Assembly: GCA_947642555.1 (NCBI GenBank)
Contig: CANRSX010000014.1
Span: 1-64,000 of the forward strand
DNA from: an uncultured Roseburia sp.
Lineage (GTDB): Bacteria > Bacillota > Clostridia > Lachnospirales > Lachnospiraceae
Direction of reading: 5' to 3'
Length of the DNA stretch: 64,000 nucleotides
Shown here: in pieces, positions 43,686 through 53,399 of the stretch
How the letters are laid out: every line of letters starts with the position of its first letter
How positions within the stretch are numbered: the first letter of the stretch is position 1
Translations under genes and position numbers: made by a program
Notes under the pieces: model-generated
What the model was told of the DNA's origin: nothing
Databases searched by the model: none
What the model saw: only the letters and a program-made list of their open reading frames with translations

Positions 43686-44504
43686 TTATCCCTTTACAGC
43701 GCCTGACGTCAGTCCCTCGACAAAATATTTGCTCGCAAAGCAGAACAGAATGATCAGCGGCAGGGATGCGATGATATATGCCGCGAACTCAACGCCTTTT
43801 CCGTCCGACACCGAGACGACGATTTTCGTCAGCGCCACCGCGATCTGCTGCGTCTTTTCACCGGACGAGGAGACCAGCGGCCAGATGTAATTATTCCAGG
43901 CGTTCAATCCTGTCATGATCGTCACGGTGGCCATGATGGGCTTTGACAGCGGGACCACTACCCGCATGAGAATATCCATATCATTTGCCCCCTCGATCTC
44001 CGCCGCCTCAAACAGGCTTTTCGGGATCGCATCCATGGACGTCCTCGTCAGAAAGGTCCCCATGGCCACCTGATAGGCCGCCGGCGGCAGGATCAGCCCC
44101 AGAAACGTATTATAAAGCCCCAGCTTCGTGATCTGCACAAACTGAGGAATCAGCATGACAAATCCCGGGATCATCAGAAGGGCTACGATTCCGAAATACA
44201 GAATCTCCCTGCCGAAAAACCGCTCATACCGGACAAAGGCATAGCTGGCCAGCATCGATACCAGAAGGGTAATCCCGATGACTGCAACTGTGACGAATAG
44301 CGTGTTAGCCATAGGCCGGTATATCTGCGGCGCTGCCTTCGCAAAATTCTGAAACTGCCACGTTCCTGCAAACCGGAAAGGATTTAAGATAATCTCGGTC
44401 TGCGACTTAAACGCGTTGATTAACAGCAGATAAAACGGAAGCAGCGTGAGGACCAGCAGCAGCCCCAGCAGCACACGGCTGAACACACTTACAACTTTAC
44501 TCAT
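43686..44504 (-). CDS. Carbohydrate ABC transporter permease (MalG type)
   Basis: A 272-residue permease with six predicted membrane helices. It has the EAA loop KSLFEAAEIEGANDMDILMR, the coupling helix to the ATPase, in the order expected for the CUT1 family. The N-terminus begins with a helix (VLLGLLLVLTLLPFYLLLIN) and the protein ends in the typical YFVEGLTSGAVKG. The ATG has a GGGGGAGG site 7 bases upstream and lies 13 bases after the preceding permease. It works with that permease and the binding protein. Confidence 0.93.
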   Translation of the reverse strand: MSKVVSVFSRVLLGLLLVLTLLPFYLLLINAFKSQTEIILNPFRFAGTWQFQNFAKAAPQIYRPMANTLFVTVAVIGITLLVSMLASYAFVRYERFFGREILYFGIVALLMIPGFVMLIPQFVQITKLGLYNTFLGLILPPAAYQVAMGTFLTRTSMDAIPKSLFEAAEIEGANDMDILMRVVVPLSKPIMATVTIMTGLNAWNNYIWPLVSSSGEKTQQIAVALTKIVVSVSDGKGVEFAAYIIASLPLIILFCFASKYFVEGLTSGAVKG

Positions 44505-44517
44505 ATTCTGCCTCCCC

Positions 44518-45426
44518 CTAATCCATCTTTTCCGTATTCTTCATCATCGTCTGATTGATCACGGTCAGTACCATGATGATCGCAAACATGATCACACCCA
44601 CCGCGGAAGAATACCCCATTTTTTTGTACGTAAATCCCTGTTCATAGAGCACCACCGATGGCGTGATCGTCGCCGTCCCGGGGCCTCCCTTTGTCAGGAT
44701 AAACACCGTGTCAAACACCTGCACCGCGTTGATGATGGCAAGCGTGACCGCAAGCTTCATCTGGCTGGCCAGTATGGGAAGATCGATCCGGAAAAACCGC
44801 TGTAGGATATTCGCCCCGTCGATCTCTGCTGCCTCGAACAGATCGGAGGATGTGCTCTGCAGCGCCCCGTAATAGAGCAGGAACTGCAGGCCTCCCAGGG
44901 TCGCGCTCCCCAGCCACGGAAATCCCACAGCAATGACTGCACCCAGCGCCGTTTTTGTACTGCCCAGCCAGGGTGTTACCATATGTTCCAGCCCTGCCGC
45001 CATCAGAACACTGTTTACCACCCCGTTATCCCCTGCCAGCAGCCATTTCCACAAAAGAATGATGACAACGCCCGGGACCACCATCGGAAACGTGAACGCC
45101 GTCCGGATCACATACTGTTTTCTCCCCGAGCGGACCGCGTACAAAAGCTCCGCCGCCAGGATCGGGATTGTCAGCACGATCAGCACATACGCAATGGCGA
45201 TGATCCCGACATTTTTTAAGCTGTCCAGAAATACCGGATCCCGAAATGCCTGCATGTAATTTGCAAGCCCTGTAAACTGGTTTACATTGGTTCCGTTCCA
45301 GGTAAAAAATGATTTTTCCACCGCCATACCGAACGGAATATACTTAAATGTCACCATCAGAACATAAATCGGCAGTAAAAAAAGATATGGTTTTGCATAC
45401 TGCCATGGTGTTTTCTTTTTTCTCAC
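44518..45426 (-). CDS. Sugar ABC transporter permease (MalF type)
   Basis: A 302-residue CUT1 permease with six membrane helices and the EAA loop SSDLFEAAEIDGANILQRFF. The start is a GTG with GGAGGGGTAA just before it. It follows the PLP enzyme gene by 44 bases. Together with the MalG-type permease and the lipoprotein it forms an importer without a dedicated ATPase. The transported compound is probably a sulfated sugar, given the terminal sulfatase gene. Confidence 0.93.
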   Translation of the reverse strand: MRKKKTPWQYAKPYLFLLPIYVLMVTFKYIPFGMAVEKSFFTWNGTNVNQFTGLANYMQAFRDPVFLDSLKNVGIIAIAYVLIVLTIPILAAELLYAVRSGRKQYVIRTAFTFPMVVPGVVIILLWKWLLAGDNGVVNSVLMAAGLEHMVTPWLGSTKTALGAVIAVGFPWLGSATLGGLQFLLYYGALQSTSSDLFEAAEIDGANILQRFFRIDLPILASQMKLAVTLAIINAVQVFDTVFILTKGGPGTATITPSVVLYEQGFTYKKMGYSSAVGVIMFAIIMVLTVINQTMMKNTEKMD

Positions 45427-45470
45427 CTTACCCCTCCTCTCTTTCTCACCGGATGCCGGGCCAGACCGCC

Positions 45471-46652
45471 CTACATTCCACGAAACGCATTCTCCAGATC
45501 CTCAATCAGATTATCGCTGCCCTCCAGGCCGCAGTACAGCCGGATCATTCCCCGTTCTGCCTGTAGGAAATCGATCTCCTCTGGCTTTGCAGCATACAGC
45601 GGAACAAGCGCCAGGCTTTCATATCCTCCCCAGGAGCAGCCCTTCCCGAACAGACGCAGGCGGTTGATAAACGCTACCGCTGCATCCGCATCCGCGTCCA
45701 GCTCCACGCTCATCAGGCTGGTGTGTCCTTTCTGCTGTCGTCTGATCAGATCCGCCTGCGGATGTGACGCAAGCCCCGTGTAATGGACCCGTTTTACTTT
45801 GGGATGCTGCTCCAGCCATTGCGCCACCGCCATGCCAGTGCGCTGATGTTCCATCACACGAACCGGCAGCGTCCGAAGCCCCCGGATCGCCAGCCACGCT
45901 TCCATTGGTCCCAGAATACTCGCGTACCACTCCCGGACTGTCGTGATGATCCTGCACATCAGCTCCTCATCCTTTGAGACGAGCACGCCCCCGATCAGAT
46001 CGCTGTGTCCGCCGATGTATTTTGACATGGTGTGCATGACGATATCGATGCCCATATCAAGAGGCTTCTGAAACAGCGGCGTCAGGCAGGTGTTGTCGAT
46101 GTAGGTCTTAACACCATACCGGTGTGCCAGCTTTGCGATTTCCTCAAGGTCCACCACACGGAAGACAAATGTCGCCGGACTTTCCAGGATCACCAGCGAG
46201 GATCCTGGTTTTTTCATGGCTGTCTCCATCTCATCCAGATCATTGCCTGAGACATAAGTCACCGTCATTCCGAACCGCGGAACGCAGAACTGGTTTAAAA
46301 AACGCTTCACGGGCTGATACACATCCCTCATGCAGATCACATGGCTCCCCGACCGGCAGGTGGCCATAATCGCCGCCGCGGCTGCCCCCATGCCCGATGC
46401 AAACACAACCGCCCGTGCACCGTGTTCTAACTCTGCCATCTTCCGCTCTAAGATATGTACCGTCGGGTTGCCGTCGCGCCCGTATACAAACTTCCCCTCC
46501 TGACACGGGTCGTCCGCCGCCGCCCGGTAATCCTCAAACCGGTCGTACACATGCAGGGAATTTAAGAAGACCGGCGGCACCACGGCATTTAAGTATTTAT
46601 CATATTCGTCCGCCGTATGTGTGATTGTGATGCGTTCTTCCCTGAAATTCAT
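45471..46652 (-). CDS. Trans-sulfuration PLP enzyme (Cys/Met metabolism family)
   Basis: A 393-residue fold-type I enzyme of the cystathionine gamma-synthase / methionine gamma-lyase group. The PLP lysine is K211 in MHTMSKYIGGHSDLIGG. Phosphate-binding Ser/Gly residues are in AVVFASGMGAAAAAI, and Tyr112 sits in RDVYQPVKRF at the PLP-stacking position. A full AGGAGGGG ribosome site precedes the ATG. It is the first gene of the operon containing a sugar-type importer and a sulfatase, an odd partner for these unless the substrate carries a thioether or the operon is a general sulfur-scavenging one. The precise reaction (lyase or synthase) cannot be read from sequence. Confidence 0.85.
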   Translation of the reverse strand: MNFREERITITHTADEYDKYLNAVVPPVFLNSLHVYDRFEDYRAAADDPCQEGKFVYGRDGNPTVHILERKMAELEHGARAVVFASGMGAAAAAIMATCRSGSHVICMRDVYQPVKRFLNQFCVPRFGMTVTYVSGNDLDEMETAMKKPGSSLVILESPATFVFRVVDLEEIAKLAHRYGVKTYIDNTCLTPLFQKPLDMGIDIVMHTMSKYIGGHSDLIGGVLVSKDEELMCRIITTVREWYASILGPMEAWLAIRGLRTLPVRVMEHQRTGMAVAQWLEQHPKVKRVHYTGLASHPQADLIRRQQKGHTSLMSVELDADADAAVAFINRLRLFGKGCSWGGYESLALVPLYAAKPEEIDFLQAERGMIRLYCGLEGSDNLIEDLENAFRGM

Positions 46653-46816
46653 TTTGTCTCCCCTCCTTTCCGTTTTTCGTCAAAACATAAAATACCGTGC
46701 GTTTTGTTTCATATGTCTTTGTTATTTTCTTCAATATACCGGTTTTCTCACCGGAAATCAGTGGACAATTTTAACAATAATAGTGGAGGATTTTAACGAT
46801 CGAACTGAAATAATAC

Positions 46817-46848
46817 AAAAAAATGCCCGTGCCTGTCATGGCACGGAC
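46817..46848 (-). terminator. Terminator of the YesMN-type operon
   Basis: On the minus strand CCGTGCC pairs with GGCACGG around 6 bases and runs into seven T residues. It follows the histidine kinase stop by about 47 bases. The stretch 46653-46816 upstream of the PLP enzyme gene is AT-rich and presumably holds the promoter of that operon. Confidence 0.85.
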
Positions 46849-46894
46849 AAGGTATACCGTATCACCGCGGTTAGTCTTTTTTTCGAAATCCAGT

Positions 46895-48739
46895 TCAGCT
46901 TTCCTTTTTCGCCACAGGTTCTGTCTCTCCCCGATACCGCCTCATCCTTACCACCACCAGGCAGCCGCCCTCCTCCCCCGGATACAGACGCACGCCGTAG
47001 CCCTCGCCGTCCTCTAACATGATCCGGTTGTTCACATTCCGCAGCGCGATGCCGGATCCGCTCTCCGAGACTGTGGTGTCATAGCAGATCTCCTGCATCG
47101 CCAGGTTCAGCTCGTCGGATTTTTCGGGGGAAATGCCGATCCCGTCATCCTCCACCCGGATCAGGCAGTCCTCCCCCTCCACGGAAACCTGAAAGCGGAT
47201 GACGCCCCGGTGCCCGGCCTTGGGGAGGATCCCGTGGTTCCAGGCATTTTCCGCCAGCGGCTGGAGGGACAGCTTCGGGAGCAGGATCTCCTTCGCCTCC
47301 TCATCCACCCGGATCTGCAGGGTGATGGAATCGTCAAAGCGGACGTTTAAGATATCCACATAGCTTTTCACATGCTCTAACTCCCGGACCAGCGGCACAT
47401 AGTGATCCTTCATGCTCATGCTGTAGCGCATCATATTCGAAAGATTCTCCGTCAGGCGGATGATATCCTCGCTGCCCTCGAGCTGGGCGATACAGTAGAT
47501 ATTATCTAACGTATTATAGAGGAAATGCGGATTGATCTGCGCCTGGAGCGCGCTGATCTGCGCTTCTTTTTCCTGCATCACGCTTAAGTACATCTTTTCC
47601 GCCATCTCCTGCATCCGCCGCTTCATCCGGTTAAAGCGCGCTCCGATCTGCCCCAGCTCGTCCTGGCTTTTCACATCCAGATAGACGTCCTTCTCCTCGA
47701 TCTGATCCATCATCCGGTTCAGATCGGCCAGGGGCATGATGATTTTCCTGGTCAGATACAGCGCCAGAAGGATTGCCGCTGCGCCGGCGGTAAGGATGAT
47801 CAGGTAAATATTGCGGATCAGCCGGTTCATATCCCGAAAGGTATCCCTGGTGGATTCCGCGGAGCAGATCTCCCATCCGAATTTTTCATTTCTCATCCTG
47901 GTGATGGCCCACCGCTTGTTAAACCACGCTCCCTGCTCCTCCAGCTCCTGTTTATGTGCTTTCATCAGCGCCAGTATCTCTTCCCCGGTATCCTCCTCCA
48001 TATTGACGGAAAAGATAACGTTTCCCTCCCCGTCCATGGCCAGCACGGTCTTGGTGTCGCCGGAAAACTGCCGGAAGATATCGATAAAAACGCTGCTTTT
48101 GATACTGAACAGGATAAACGGGCTCTCACCCGTGGAAACGCCGCTGTTCTGCGGAATATGCCATCTGCGCATAAAGTAAAACACTTCGTTTTTCCGGATG
48201 TTGGCCGCCTTAAAATCCTCCACCAGAGGCCCGTAGATCAGCCGTCCCGTACTGCTGTCCCTAAGGCGCCCGTACCAGTCGGCGGAGGCGATGTCAAAAT
48301 CCCGGTTTACGTTTCCCGCCCCCACGCAGGTCCAGGTATCCGTATTCACGGAAAGCAGCGTCCCGTCCACGTATTTCTGGAGGTTGTTGGTGTTGATCAG
48401 ATCCCTGACCATATTTTTATACTGCAGTTCTTTTTGAATCACCTGAAAATCCGTGGCCGCATCGTCCTCCGGTTTTAAAAAAATCCGGTACAGCTCCTGA
48501 TTGCTGATGGAAATGTATACCTGGTCGATTTTATCGTAAATACTGTTAAATTCCGCATCCATTTCCTGCATCATCTGCCGGTTTTTTTCCAGGACCATAT
48601 TCTGAATAAAACGCTGGTTATAAAAACGGAGAGAAACGGTGATGCCCACCGCGATCACAAGGATCAGAAACAAAAATGTCAAGAGTAGTTTGTTTCGGAT
48701 CGAAAGCTTCCCGATCATCCCCGTCACCTTTTTAATCAT
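46895..48739 (-). CDS. YesM-type sensor histidine kinase
   Basis: A 614-residue membrane kinase. A first membrane helix (about 16-37) is followed by an extracytoplasmic Cache-like domain to about 305, a second helix, HAMP (ITRKIIMPLADLNRMMDQIE region), and a His_kinase domain with the phosphoacceptor in QAQINPHFLYNTLDNIYCIA at around residue 403. The HATPase has VEDDGIGISPEKSD and GSGIALRNVNNRI. These kinases usually sense carbohydrates. Its start overlaps the response-regulator gene, so the two are coupled. It lies beside the importer-sulfatase operon, which it may control. Confidence 0.93.
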   Translation of the reverse strand: MIKKVTGMIGKLSIRNKLLLTFLFLILVIAVGITVSLRFYNQRFIQNMVLEKNRQMMQEMDAEFNSIYDKIDQVYISISNQELYRIFLKPEDDAATDFQVIQKELQYKNMVRDLINTNNLQKYVDGTLLSVNTDTWTCVGAGNVNRDFDIASADWYGRLRDSSTGRLIYGPLVEDFKAANIRKNEVFYFMRRWHIPQNSGVSTGESPFILFSIKSSVFIDIFRQFSGDTKTVLAMDGEGNVIFSVNMEEDTGEEILALMKAHKQELEEQGAWFNKRWAITRMRNEKFGWEICSAESTRDTFRDMNRLIRNIYLIILTAGAAAILLALYLTRKIIMPLADLNRMMDQIEEKDVYLDVKSQDELGQIGARFNRMKRRMQEMAEKMYLSVMQEKEAQISALQAQINPHFLYNTLDNIYCIAQLEGSEDIIRLTENLSNMMRYSMSMKDHYVPLVRELEHVKSYVDILNVRFDDSITLQIRVDEEAKEILLPKLSLQPLAENAWNHGILPKAGHRGVIRFQVSVEGEDCLIRVEDDGIGISPEKSDELNLAMQEICYDTTVSESGSGIALRNVNNRIMLEDGEGYGVRLYPGEEGGCLVVVRMRRYRGETEPVAKKES

Positions 48740-49520
48740 CCCCGTACTCCTTCTGAAGCGTCTCCTTATACTCCCCGGGCGTCTGTCCTGTCGCTTTCTT
48801 AAATACCTTGGTGAAATACTGGTAATCCGTATATCCGACCGACTGCGCGATCTTTACCAGCTTCCAGTCGGTGGAGGCGATCCGCTCCTTTGCCTTTTCC
48901 ATCCGCACGGAGGTGATGAAGCTGGTGGGCGACATGCCCGATACCTTTTTAAAGAGATTGGAAAAATAGACCTCGGAGAGGCAGCACTCCGCCGCCATAT
49001 CGGCCAGCGTGTACCGCTCGGCCGGGTTGTTCCGGATGTATTTCATCATATCTTTGATCTGCTCCCTGGAAGTCTCCTCCCCTTCCCCCTGGACCTCCTC
49101 CGCCGGCAGGGCGCTTTTTTCCCTTATATCATCAGCGTTCCGGTTCTTTTCGATCTGTTCGATGCACTGACGCAGCACCTGGTTTAACTGTTCTTTGCTC
49201 ACAGGTTTTAACAGATAATCCACTGCCTGGAATTTGATGCTCCTTCTCGCAAACTCAAAGCTGTCGTGCGCCGATATCATCACAATCCTGGTTTCCGGCT
49301 TTACCGAAAAGACCTGCTCGCAGAAGCTGCACCCGTTTTCCGCCGGAAACATCACATCCGATAAAATAATATCCGGCTCGTGAAGCCCGAATTCCTCAAG
49401 CGCCGCCGTCACGCTGTCAGCCTCATAGATTTCACCGATTCCCAGCGCCTCCCTGTCGATCATTTTTACAATCCCCTTCCGGATCCAGCGCTCATCATCC
49501 GCCACCAGTACACGATACAT
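48732..49520 (-). CDS. YesN-type response regulator with AraC DNA-binding domain
   Basis: A 262-residue regulator with a receiver domain (acidic pair at residues 8-9, phosphoacceptor D55 in IILSDVMFPAENG, conserved K in LLKPVSKEQL) and two AraC-type HTH motifs at the C-terminus (YTLADMAAECCLSEVYFSNL and VKIAQSVGYTDYQYFTKVFK). The ATG at 49520 follows a GGGGGAAA site; extending upstream would read through a mini-copy of the palindromic repeat. It is the first gene of a two-gene operon with the YesM-type kinase and probably activates the sugar/sulfatase operon. Confidence 0.93.
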   Translation of the reverse strand: MYRVLVADDERWIRKGIVKMIDREALGIGEIYEADSVTAALEEFGLHEPDIILSDVMFPAENGCSFCEQVFSVKPETRIVMISAHDSFEFARRSIKFQAVDYLLKPVSKEQLNQVLRQCIEQIEKNRNADDIREKSALPAEEVQGEGEETSREQIKDMMKYIRNNPAERYTLADMAAECCLSEVYFSNLFKKVSGMSPTSFITSVRMEKAKERIASTDWKLVKIAQSVGYTDYQYFTKVFKKATGQTPGEYKETLQKEYGDD

Positions 49521-49539
49521 TTGTTTTTCCCCCAAAGAT

Positions 49540-49571
49540 AAGTTCAGCACGCAGAAGATGGCTGAACTTTT
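49540..49571. repeat. 32-bp mini-copy of the palindromic repeat
   Basis: AAGTTCAGC and GGCTGAACTTTT, the ends of the 161-bp element, are joined by only about 11 bases. It looks like an internally deleted derivative. It lies just before the YesN-type gene start and just after the purD terminator. Confidence 0.7.
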
Positions 49572-49580
49572 ACGCATAAA

Positions 49581-49613
49581 TGCGGCAGGAACGTTTTAAT
49601 GTCTCCTGCCGCA
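49581..49613 (-). terminator. Stem-loop near the purD 3' end
   Basis: TGCGGCAGGA pairs perfectly with TCCTGCCGCA around 13 bases. It lies upstream (lower coordinate) of the purD stop on the minus strand, so it can end the purMND transcript, though only a short T-rich tail follows. Confidence 0.55.
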
Positions 49614-49630
49614 TCATGTCCTGATCCTTT

Positions 49631-50905
49631 TTATGCCTCGTCAATCGCGCGGCCGATATCATGCCTCATATATTTATTGGCAAACCCGACCCACTCCGTC
49701 GCCTCATATGCTTTCGCGCGGGCCTCCTTTAAATCCGCACCCATTGCCGTGATCCCGAGCACACGGCCGCCGTTTGTCAGGATCCTGCCGTCCTCCCCGG
49801 CCTTTGTCCCGGCGTGGAAGCAGAAATAATCGCTCTTTCCCTCAAACCGCTCCAGCCCGTCGATGGGCAGGCCCTTTTCATAGGAGAGCGGGTAGCCGTC
49901 CGATGCGAGCACCACGCAGACCGCGGCGTTATCCATGAAAGACAGCTCCACCTCGTCAAGCCTTCCGTCCACACAGGCTTCCATAACCTCAATCATGTCA
50001 TTTTCCATGCGGGGCAGCACCACCTGCGCCTCCGGGTCGCCAAACCTGGCATTATATTCCAGTACCTTCGGCCCGTCCTCTGTGAGCATCAGACCGAAGA
50101 AAATCACCCCGGTAAACGGGCGTCCCTCCGCCGCCATCGCGTCCACTGTAGCCTGATAAATATGCTCCTTACAGAAGGCGTCCACCTCGTCCGTATAGAA
50201 GGGGCTCGGGGAAAACGTGCCCATACCGCCGGTATTTAACCCTTCGTTTCCGTCCTTCGCGCGCTTGTGGTCCTGGGCGGAGGACATGATGCGGATCGTC
50301 TTTCCATCCACAAAGGAGAGGACGGAGACCTCGCGGCCCGTCATGAACTCTTCCACTACAATTGTATTCCCCGCGTCGCCGAACTTTTTGTCTTCCATCA
50401 GCTCCTTCACGCCCGCCTTCGCCTCGTCTAACGTATTGCAGATCAGGACGCCTTTTCCGAGGGCCAGCCCGTCTGCCTTTAACACGATGGGCATCTTCGC
50501 CGTCTCAAGGTAGGCCAGGGCAGCCTCCGGCGAATGGAATTTCTCATAGGCCGCTGTCGGGATCCCGTATTTTTTCATCAGATCCTTGGAAAACGCCTTC
50601 GAGCCCTCCAGGATCGCCGCATTTTTGCGCGGCCCGAACACACGCAGGCCCTCCGCCTCAAACGCGTCCACGATACCGCCCACCAGCGGGTCGTCCATGC
50701 CGATGATCGTAAAATCGATCTGCCGCTCCTTCGCGAATGCGACCAGCTTCTCAAACTCCATCGCACCGATGGGCACGCACTCCGCCAGCGCTGCAATCCC
50801 CGCGTTGCCCGGCGCGCACCAGATCTTCTCCACGCGCGGACTCTTCGCCGCCGCTGTCACGATGGCGTGCTCTCTTCCGCCGCTTCCCACTACCAGTACT
50901 TTCAT
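49631..50905 (-). CDS. purD: Phosphoribosylamine--glycine ligase
   Basis: This 424-residue ATP-grasp enzyme makes GAR in step 2 of purine synthesis. The N-terminal motif is MKVLVVGSGGREHAIVTAAA, the substrate site GPRKNAAILEGSKAFSKDLM, the ATP-grasp glycine loop KADGLALGKGVLIC, and a C-terminal metal site EYNARFGDPEAQVVLPRM. The ATG at 50905 has GGAGGAGACGG upstream; the in-frame ATG at 50950 is not supported. It is the last gene of purM-purN-purD. Confidence 0.96.
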   Translation of the reverse strand: MKVLVVGSGGREHAIVTAAAKSPRVEKIWCAPGNAGIAALAECVPIGAMEFEKLVAFAKERQIDFTIIGMDDPLVGGIVDAFEAEGLRVFGPRKNAAILEGSKAFSKDLMKKYGIPTAAYEKFHSPEAALAYLETAKMPIVLKADGLALGKGVLICNTLDEAKAGVKELMEDKKFGDAGNTIVVEEFMTGREVSVLSFVDGKTIRIMSSAQDHKRAKDGNEGLNTGGMGTFSPSPFYTDEVDAFCKEHIYQATVDAMAAEGRPFTGVIFFGLMLTEDGPKVLEYNARFGDPEAQVVLPRMENDMIEVMEACVDGRLDEVELSFMDNAAVCVVLASDGYPLSYEKGLPIDGLERFEGKSDYFCFHAGTKAGEDGRILTNGGRVLGITAMGADLKEARAKAYEATEWVGFANKYMRHDIGRAIDEA

Positions 50906-50989
50906 TGCCGTCTCCTCCATTCTGCTGTCTGAGCGCTTCTCACGCTGCATGCTGCCCGGCTGCTCTGCCCTTCTGCCTGCACCGCTGCG

Positions 50990-51616
50990 CTACGCCCGGA
51001 CCGTCGCATGTCCGTCTGCCACGGACACTTTTCCGTTTGCAATCAGATCAATCGCCCGGGGCAGGATCACCCACTCGGCCTCCTCCATCACGCGGCGCTG
51101 TAACACCTCCGGGGTATCCCCCTCGCGCACCTCCACCGCCTTCTGTAAGATGATCGGCCCGGTATCCGTGCCCTCGTCCACAAAGTGCACCGTCGCCCCC
51201 GTGACCTTCACCCCGCGGGCGAGCGCGGCCTCATGCACCTTTAAGCCGTAAAAGCCTGTCCCGCAGAAGGAGGGGATTAACGACGGATGGATGTTGATGA
51301 TCCGGTTCGGGTATTTCTTTATCATCTGCTCCGGCAGCACCACGAGAAAGCCAGCCAGCACGATGAGATCCGCCTGAAACGAATCCAGCTTCGCGAGAAA
51401 CGCCTCATTAAACGCTTCCCTGCTCTCATACTCCTTCGGTGAGATGCAGACCGCCCCGATTCCCCGCTCCCTCGCCCGGGTGAGGGCGTAGGCGTTTTTA
51501 TTGTTGCTGATGACCACGGCGATCTCCGCCCCCGTGATCTTCCCGCTGTCAATGGCGTCCATGATGGCCTGCAGATTGGTTCCGCCGCCGGACACCAGCA
51601 CCGCTAATCTTAACAT
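50990..51616 (-). CDS. purN: Phosphoribosylglycinamide formyltransferase
   Basis: This 208-residue enzyme transfers a formyl group from 10-formyl-THF to GAR, step 3 of purine synthesis. Phosphate-binding [20 protein letters not shown] starts the protein, and the catalytic Asn-His-Asp set lies in [20 protein letters not shown] and [16 protein letters not shown]. It overlaps the purM 3' end by a few bases and precedes purD. Confidence 0.96.
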   Translation of the reverse strand: MLRLAVLVSGGGTNLQAIMDAIDSGKITGAEIAVVISNNKNAYALTRARERGIGAVCISPKEYESREAFNEAFLAKLDSFQADLIVLAGFLVVLPEQMIKKYPNRIINIHPSLIPSFCGTGFYGLKVHEAALARGVKVTGATVHFVDEGTDTGPIILQKAVEVREGDTPEVLQRRVMEEAEWVILPRAIDLIANGKVSVADGHATVRA

Positions 51617-52635
51617 AACGACACTCCTTTTTCCCCGTCCGCGATCTCGCCGATCATATAGGGCGTCTCGCCGGCTGCCCGGATGGCCTCCATCGTCTTC
51701 TGGGCATCGCTTAAATCCACGGCGAGCACCATGCCGATGCCCATGTTGTAGGTGTTGTACATCACATGCTCCTCCACCTGGCCGTCCCGTGCCAGCATGC
51801 CAAAGATCGGCGGCACCTCATAGCTGTTCTTCATGATCAGCGCCTGCTTTCCCTCCGGCAGCATCCGCGGGATATTCTCATAAAATCCGCCGCCCGTGAT
51901 GTGGCTGCACGCTTTGATGCGGACACCCGCCTCCTTAATCTGCCGCAGCGCCTTCACATAGATCTTCGTCGGCGCCAGCAGGGCTTCGCCAAGTGTCGTT
52001 CCAAGCGCTTCGTAATGCTTTCCAAGGGCCTCTGCTTCCATCGGGAAAATCTGTCTCACCAGGGAAAATCCGTTTGAGTGCACGCCGGAGGACGCCATGC
52101 CGATCAGCACATCCCCCACCTTCACATCCGCCCCGGTGATGATGTCCTTCTCGTCCACCACGCCCACCGCGAAGCCCGCAAGGTCATACTCATCCTCCGG
52201 GTAAAAGCCCGGCATCTCCGCCGTCTCGCCGCCGATTAACGCCGCGCCGGCCTGCTTACAGCCCTCCGCCACGCCGCTGACAATCGACGCGATCTTCTCC
52301 GGGTAATTCTTCCCGCAGGCAATATAATCCAGGAAAAACAACGGCTCACCGCCGGCGCACGCGATATCATTGACGCACATGGCGACACAGTCGATGCCCA
52401 CCGTATCGTGACGGTCCAGAAGAAACGCCAGCTTTAACTTCGTTCCGACCCCGTCCGTTCCCGACACCAGTGTCGGCTTTTCCATTGACTTAAACGCTTC
52501 CATGGAAAACGCACCGGAAAATCCGCCGAGTCCGGTCAGCACCTCCGGACGCATCGTCCCCTGCACGTGTTTTTTCATCAGCTCCACGGACCGGTAGCCC
52601 GCCTCAATGTCCACGCCTGACTTCTTGTAATCCAT
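51610..52635 (-). CDS. purM: Phosphoribosylformylglycinamidine cyclo-ligase
   Basis: This 341-residue AIR synthetase carries out step 5 of purine synthesis. Signature segments are [60 protein letters not shown] and [16 protein letters not shown] chose the ATG at 52635, with GGAGGAAAA upstream; the first residues [20 protein letters not shown] match family N-termini. A promoter lies at 52693-52722. The order purM-purN-purD with a short overlap is a common partial pur operon. Confidence 0.96.
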   Translation of the reverse strand: MDYKKSGVDIEAGYRSVELMKKHVQGTMRPEVLTGLGGFSGAFSMEAFKSMEKPTLVSGTDGVGTKLKLAFLLDRHDTVGIDCVAMCVNDIACAGGEPLFFLDYIACGKNYPEKIASIVSGVAEGCKQAGAALIGGETAEMPGFYPEDEYDLAGFAVGVVDEKDIITGADVKVGDVLIGMASSGVHSNGFSLVRQIFPMEAEALGKHYEALGTTLGEALLAPTKIYVKALRQIKEAGVRIKACSHITGGGFYENIPRMLPEGKQALIMKNSYEVPPIFGMLARDGQVEEHVMYNTYNMGIGMVLAVDLSDAQKTMEAIRAAGETPYMIGEIADGEKGVSLC

Positions 52636-52692
52636 AGTTTTCCTCCATTCTATCCTTCGCCATGACAGGAGCCCTCCGCCCTGTCTGTGTAT

Positions 52693-52722
52693 AGTATATA
52701 TGGAAAGCAGCGGAATTTCCAA
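52693..52722 (-). promoter_or_regulatory. Promoter of purMND
   Basis: On the minus strand TTGGAA and TATACT are separated by 18 bases, about 58 bases before the purM start. Confidence 0.5.
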
Positions 52723-52767
52723 TTATATATTGTAATTCTGTTTATTAGTATTTCTAATAAGTCGCCT

Positions 52768-53397
52768 TTAAATTGTAAGTGTTTCTTCTAAAACCTCACT
52801 CACCGGATTTCGCTTCATTTTTACTTTATTGTGCAAAAGCTCCAGTTCTGTCCCAACATTCAATATGATTCTATTCTTTTTCCATTCATCTTCATATGGG
52901 TCCCGCGCCGCACATCCCAGGCGCGGAATCATTGTTTTTGGATTTGTCCCCTGATTTACCATATTGAATTTTTCATTTTCATAGGTGGTGTATACTATAC
53001 ATTCACAGATCCGGATTCCCAAAAATTCCGCTATCGCTAATGCCGTAAAATAACTTGTTCTCACCTTGGGCTTTATACTCTCCTGCCATGTTTTATATCC
53101 CACACCACTTTTCATTTCAAACAGATGGAGGCGCCACCCGGCTTCCATGTGCTCAAACAATACGTGATCCACACTTTTCTGGAGACCATATTTCTTTTCC
53201 TGCCGTAAGAAATTACATTTTCCTTTTTGGGGGCCGTCAAAATTGCAGATACATAAATTTTCATTCTGTACATGGACGATCAGTTCGCTCCTGCCAGAAT
53301 CCTCTTTTTCGATCAGGTGATATGTATCACTTACAGGCAGAAAATAATCTTCTTTTATAAACTGATCCAGCGCAAACCGGACTCTCGCGTTAAACAT
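52768..53397 (-). CDS. Predicted PD-(D/E)xK-type nuclease partner of an ABC-type ATPase
   Basis: A 209-residue protein with no family I can name. SVDHVLFEHMEAGWRLHLFE MKSG has D77 and, 17 residues on, E94-x-K96, the Asp...Glu-x-Lys pattern of PD-(D/E)xK nucleases. The following helix (QESIKPKVRTSYFTALAIAE) is placed as in that fold. The start has a perfect AGGAGG site and lies two bases after the ATPase stop, so the two proteins are almost certainly made together. The pair is AT-richer than purM and the lipoprotein operon on its sides. Function in phage defence is an inference from the ATPase-plus-nuclease layout. Confidence 0.6.
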   Translation of the reverse strand: MFNARVRFALDQFIKEDYFLPVSDTYHLIEKEDSGRSELIVHVQNENLCICNFDGPQKGKCNFLRQEKKYGLQKSVDHVLFEHMEAGWRLHLFEMKSGVGYKTWQESIKPKVRTSYFTALAIAEFLGIRICECIVYTTYENEKFNMVNQGTNPKTMIPRLGCAARDPYEDEWKKNRIILNVGTELELLHNKVKMKRNPVSEVLEETLTI

Positions 53398-53399
53398 TT

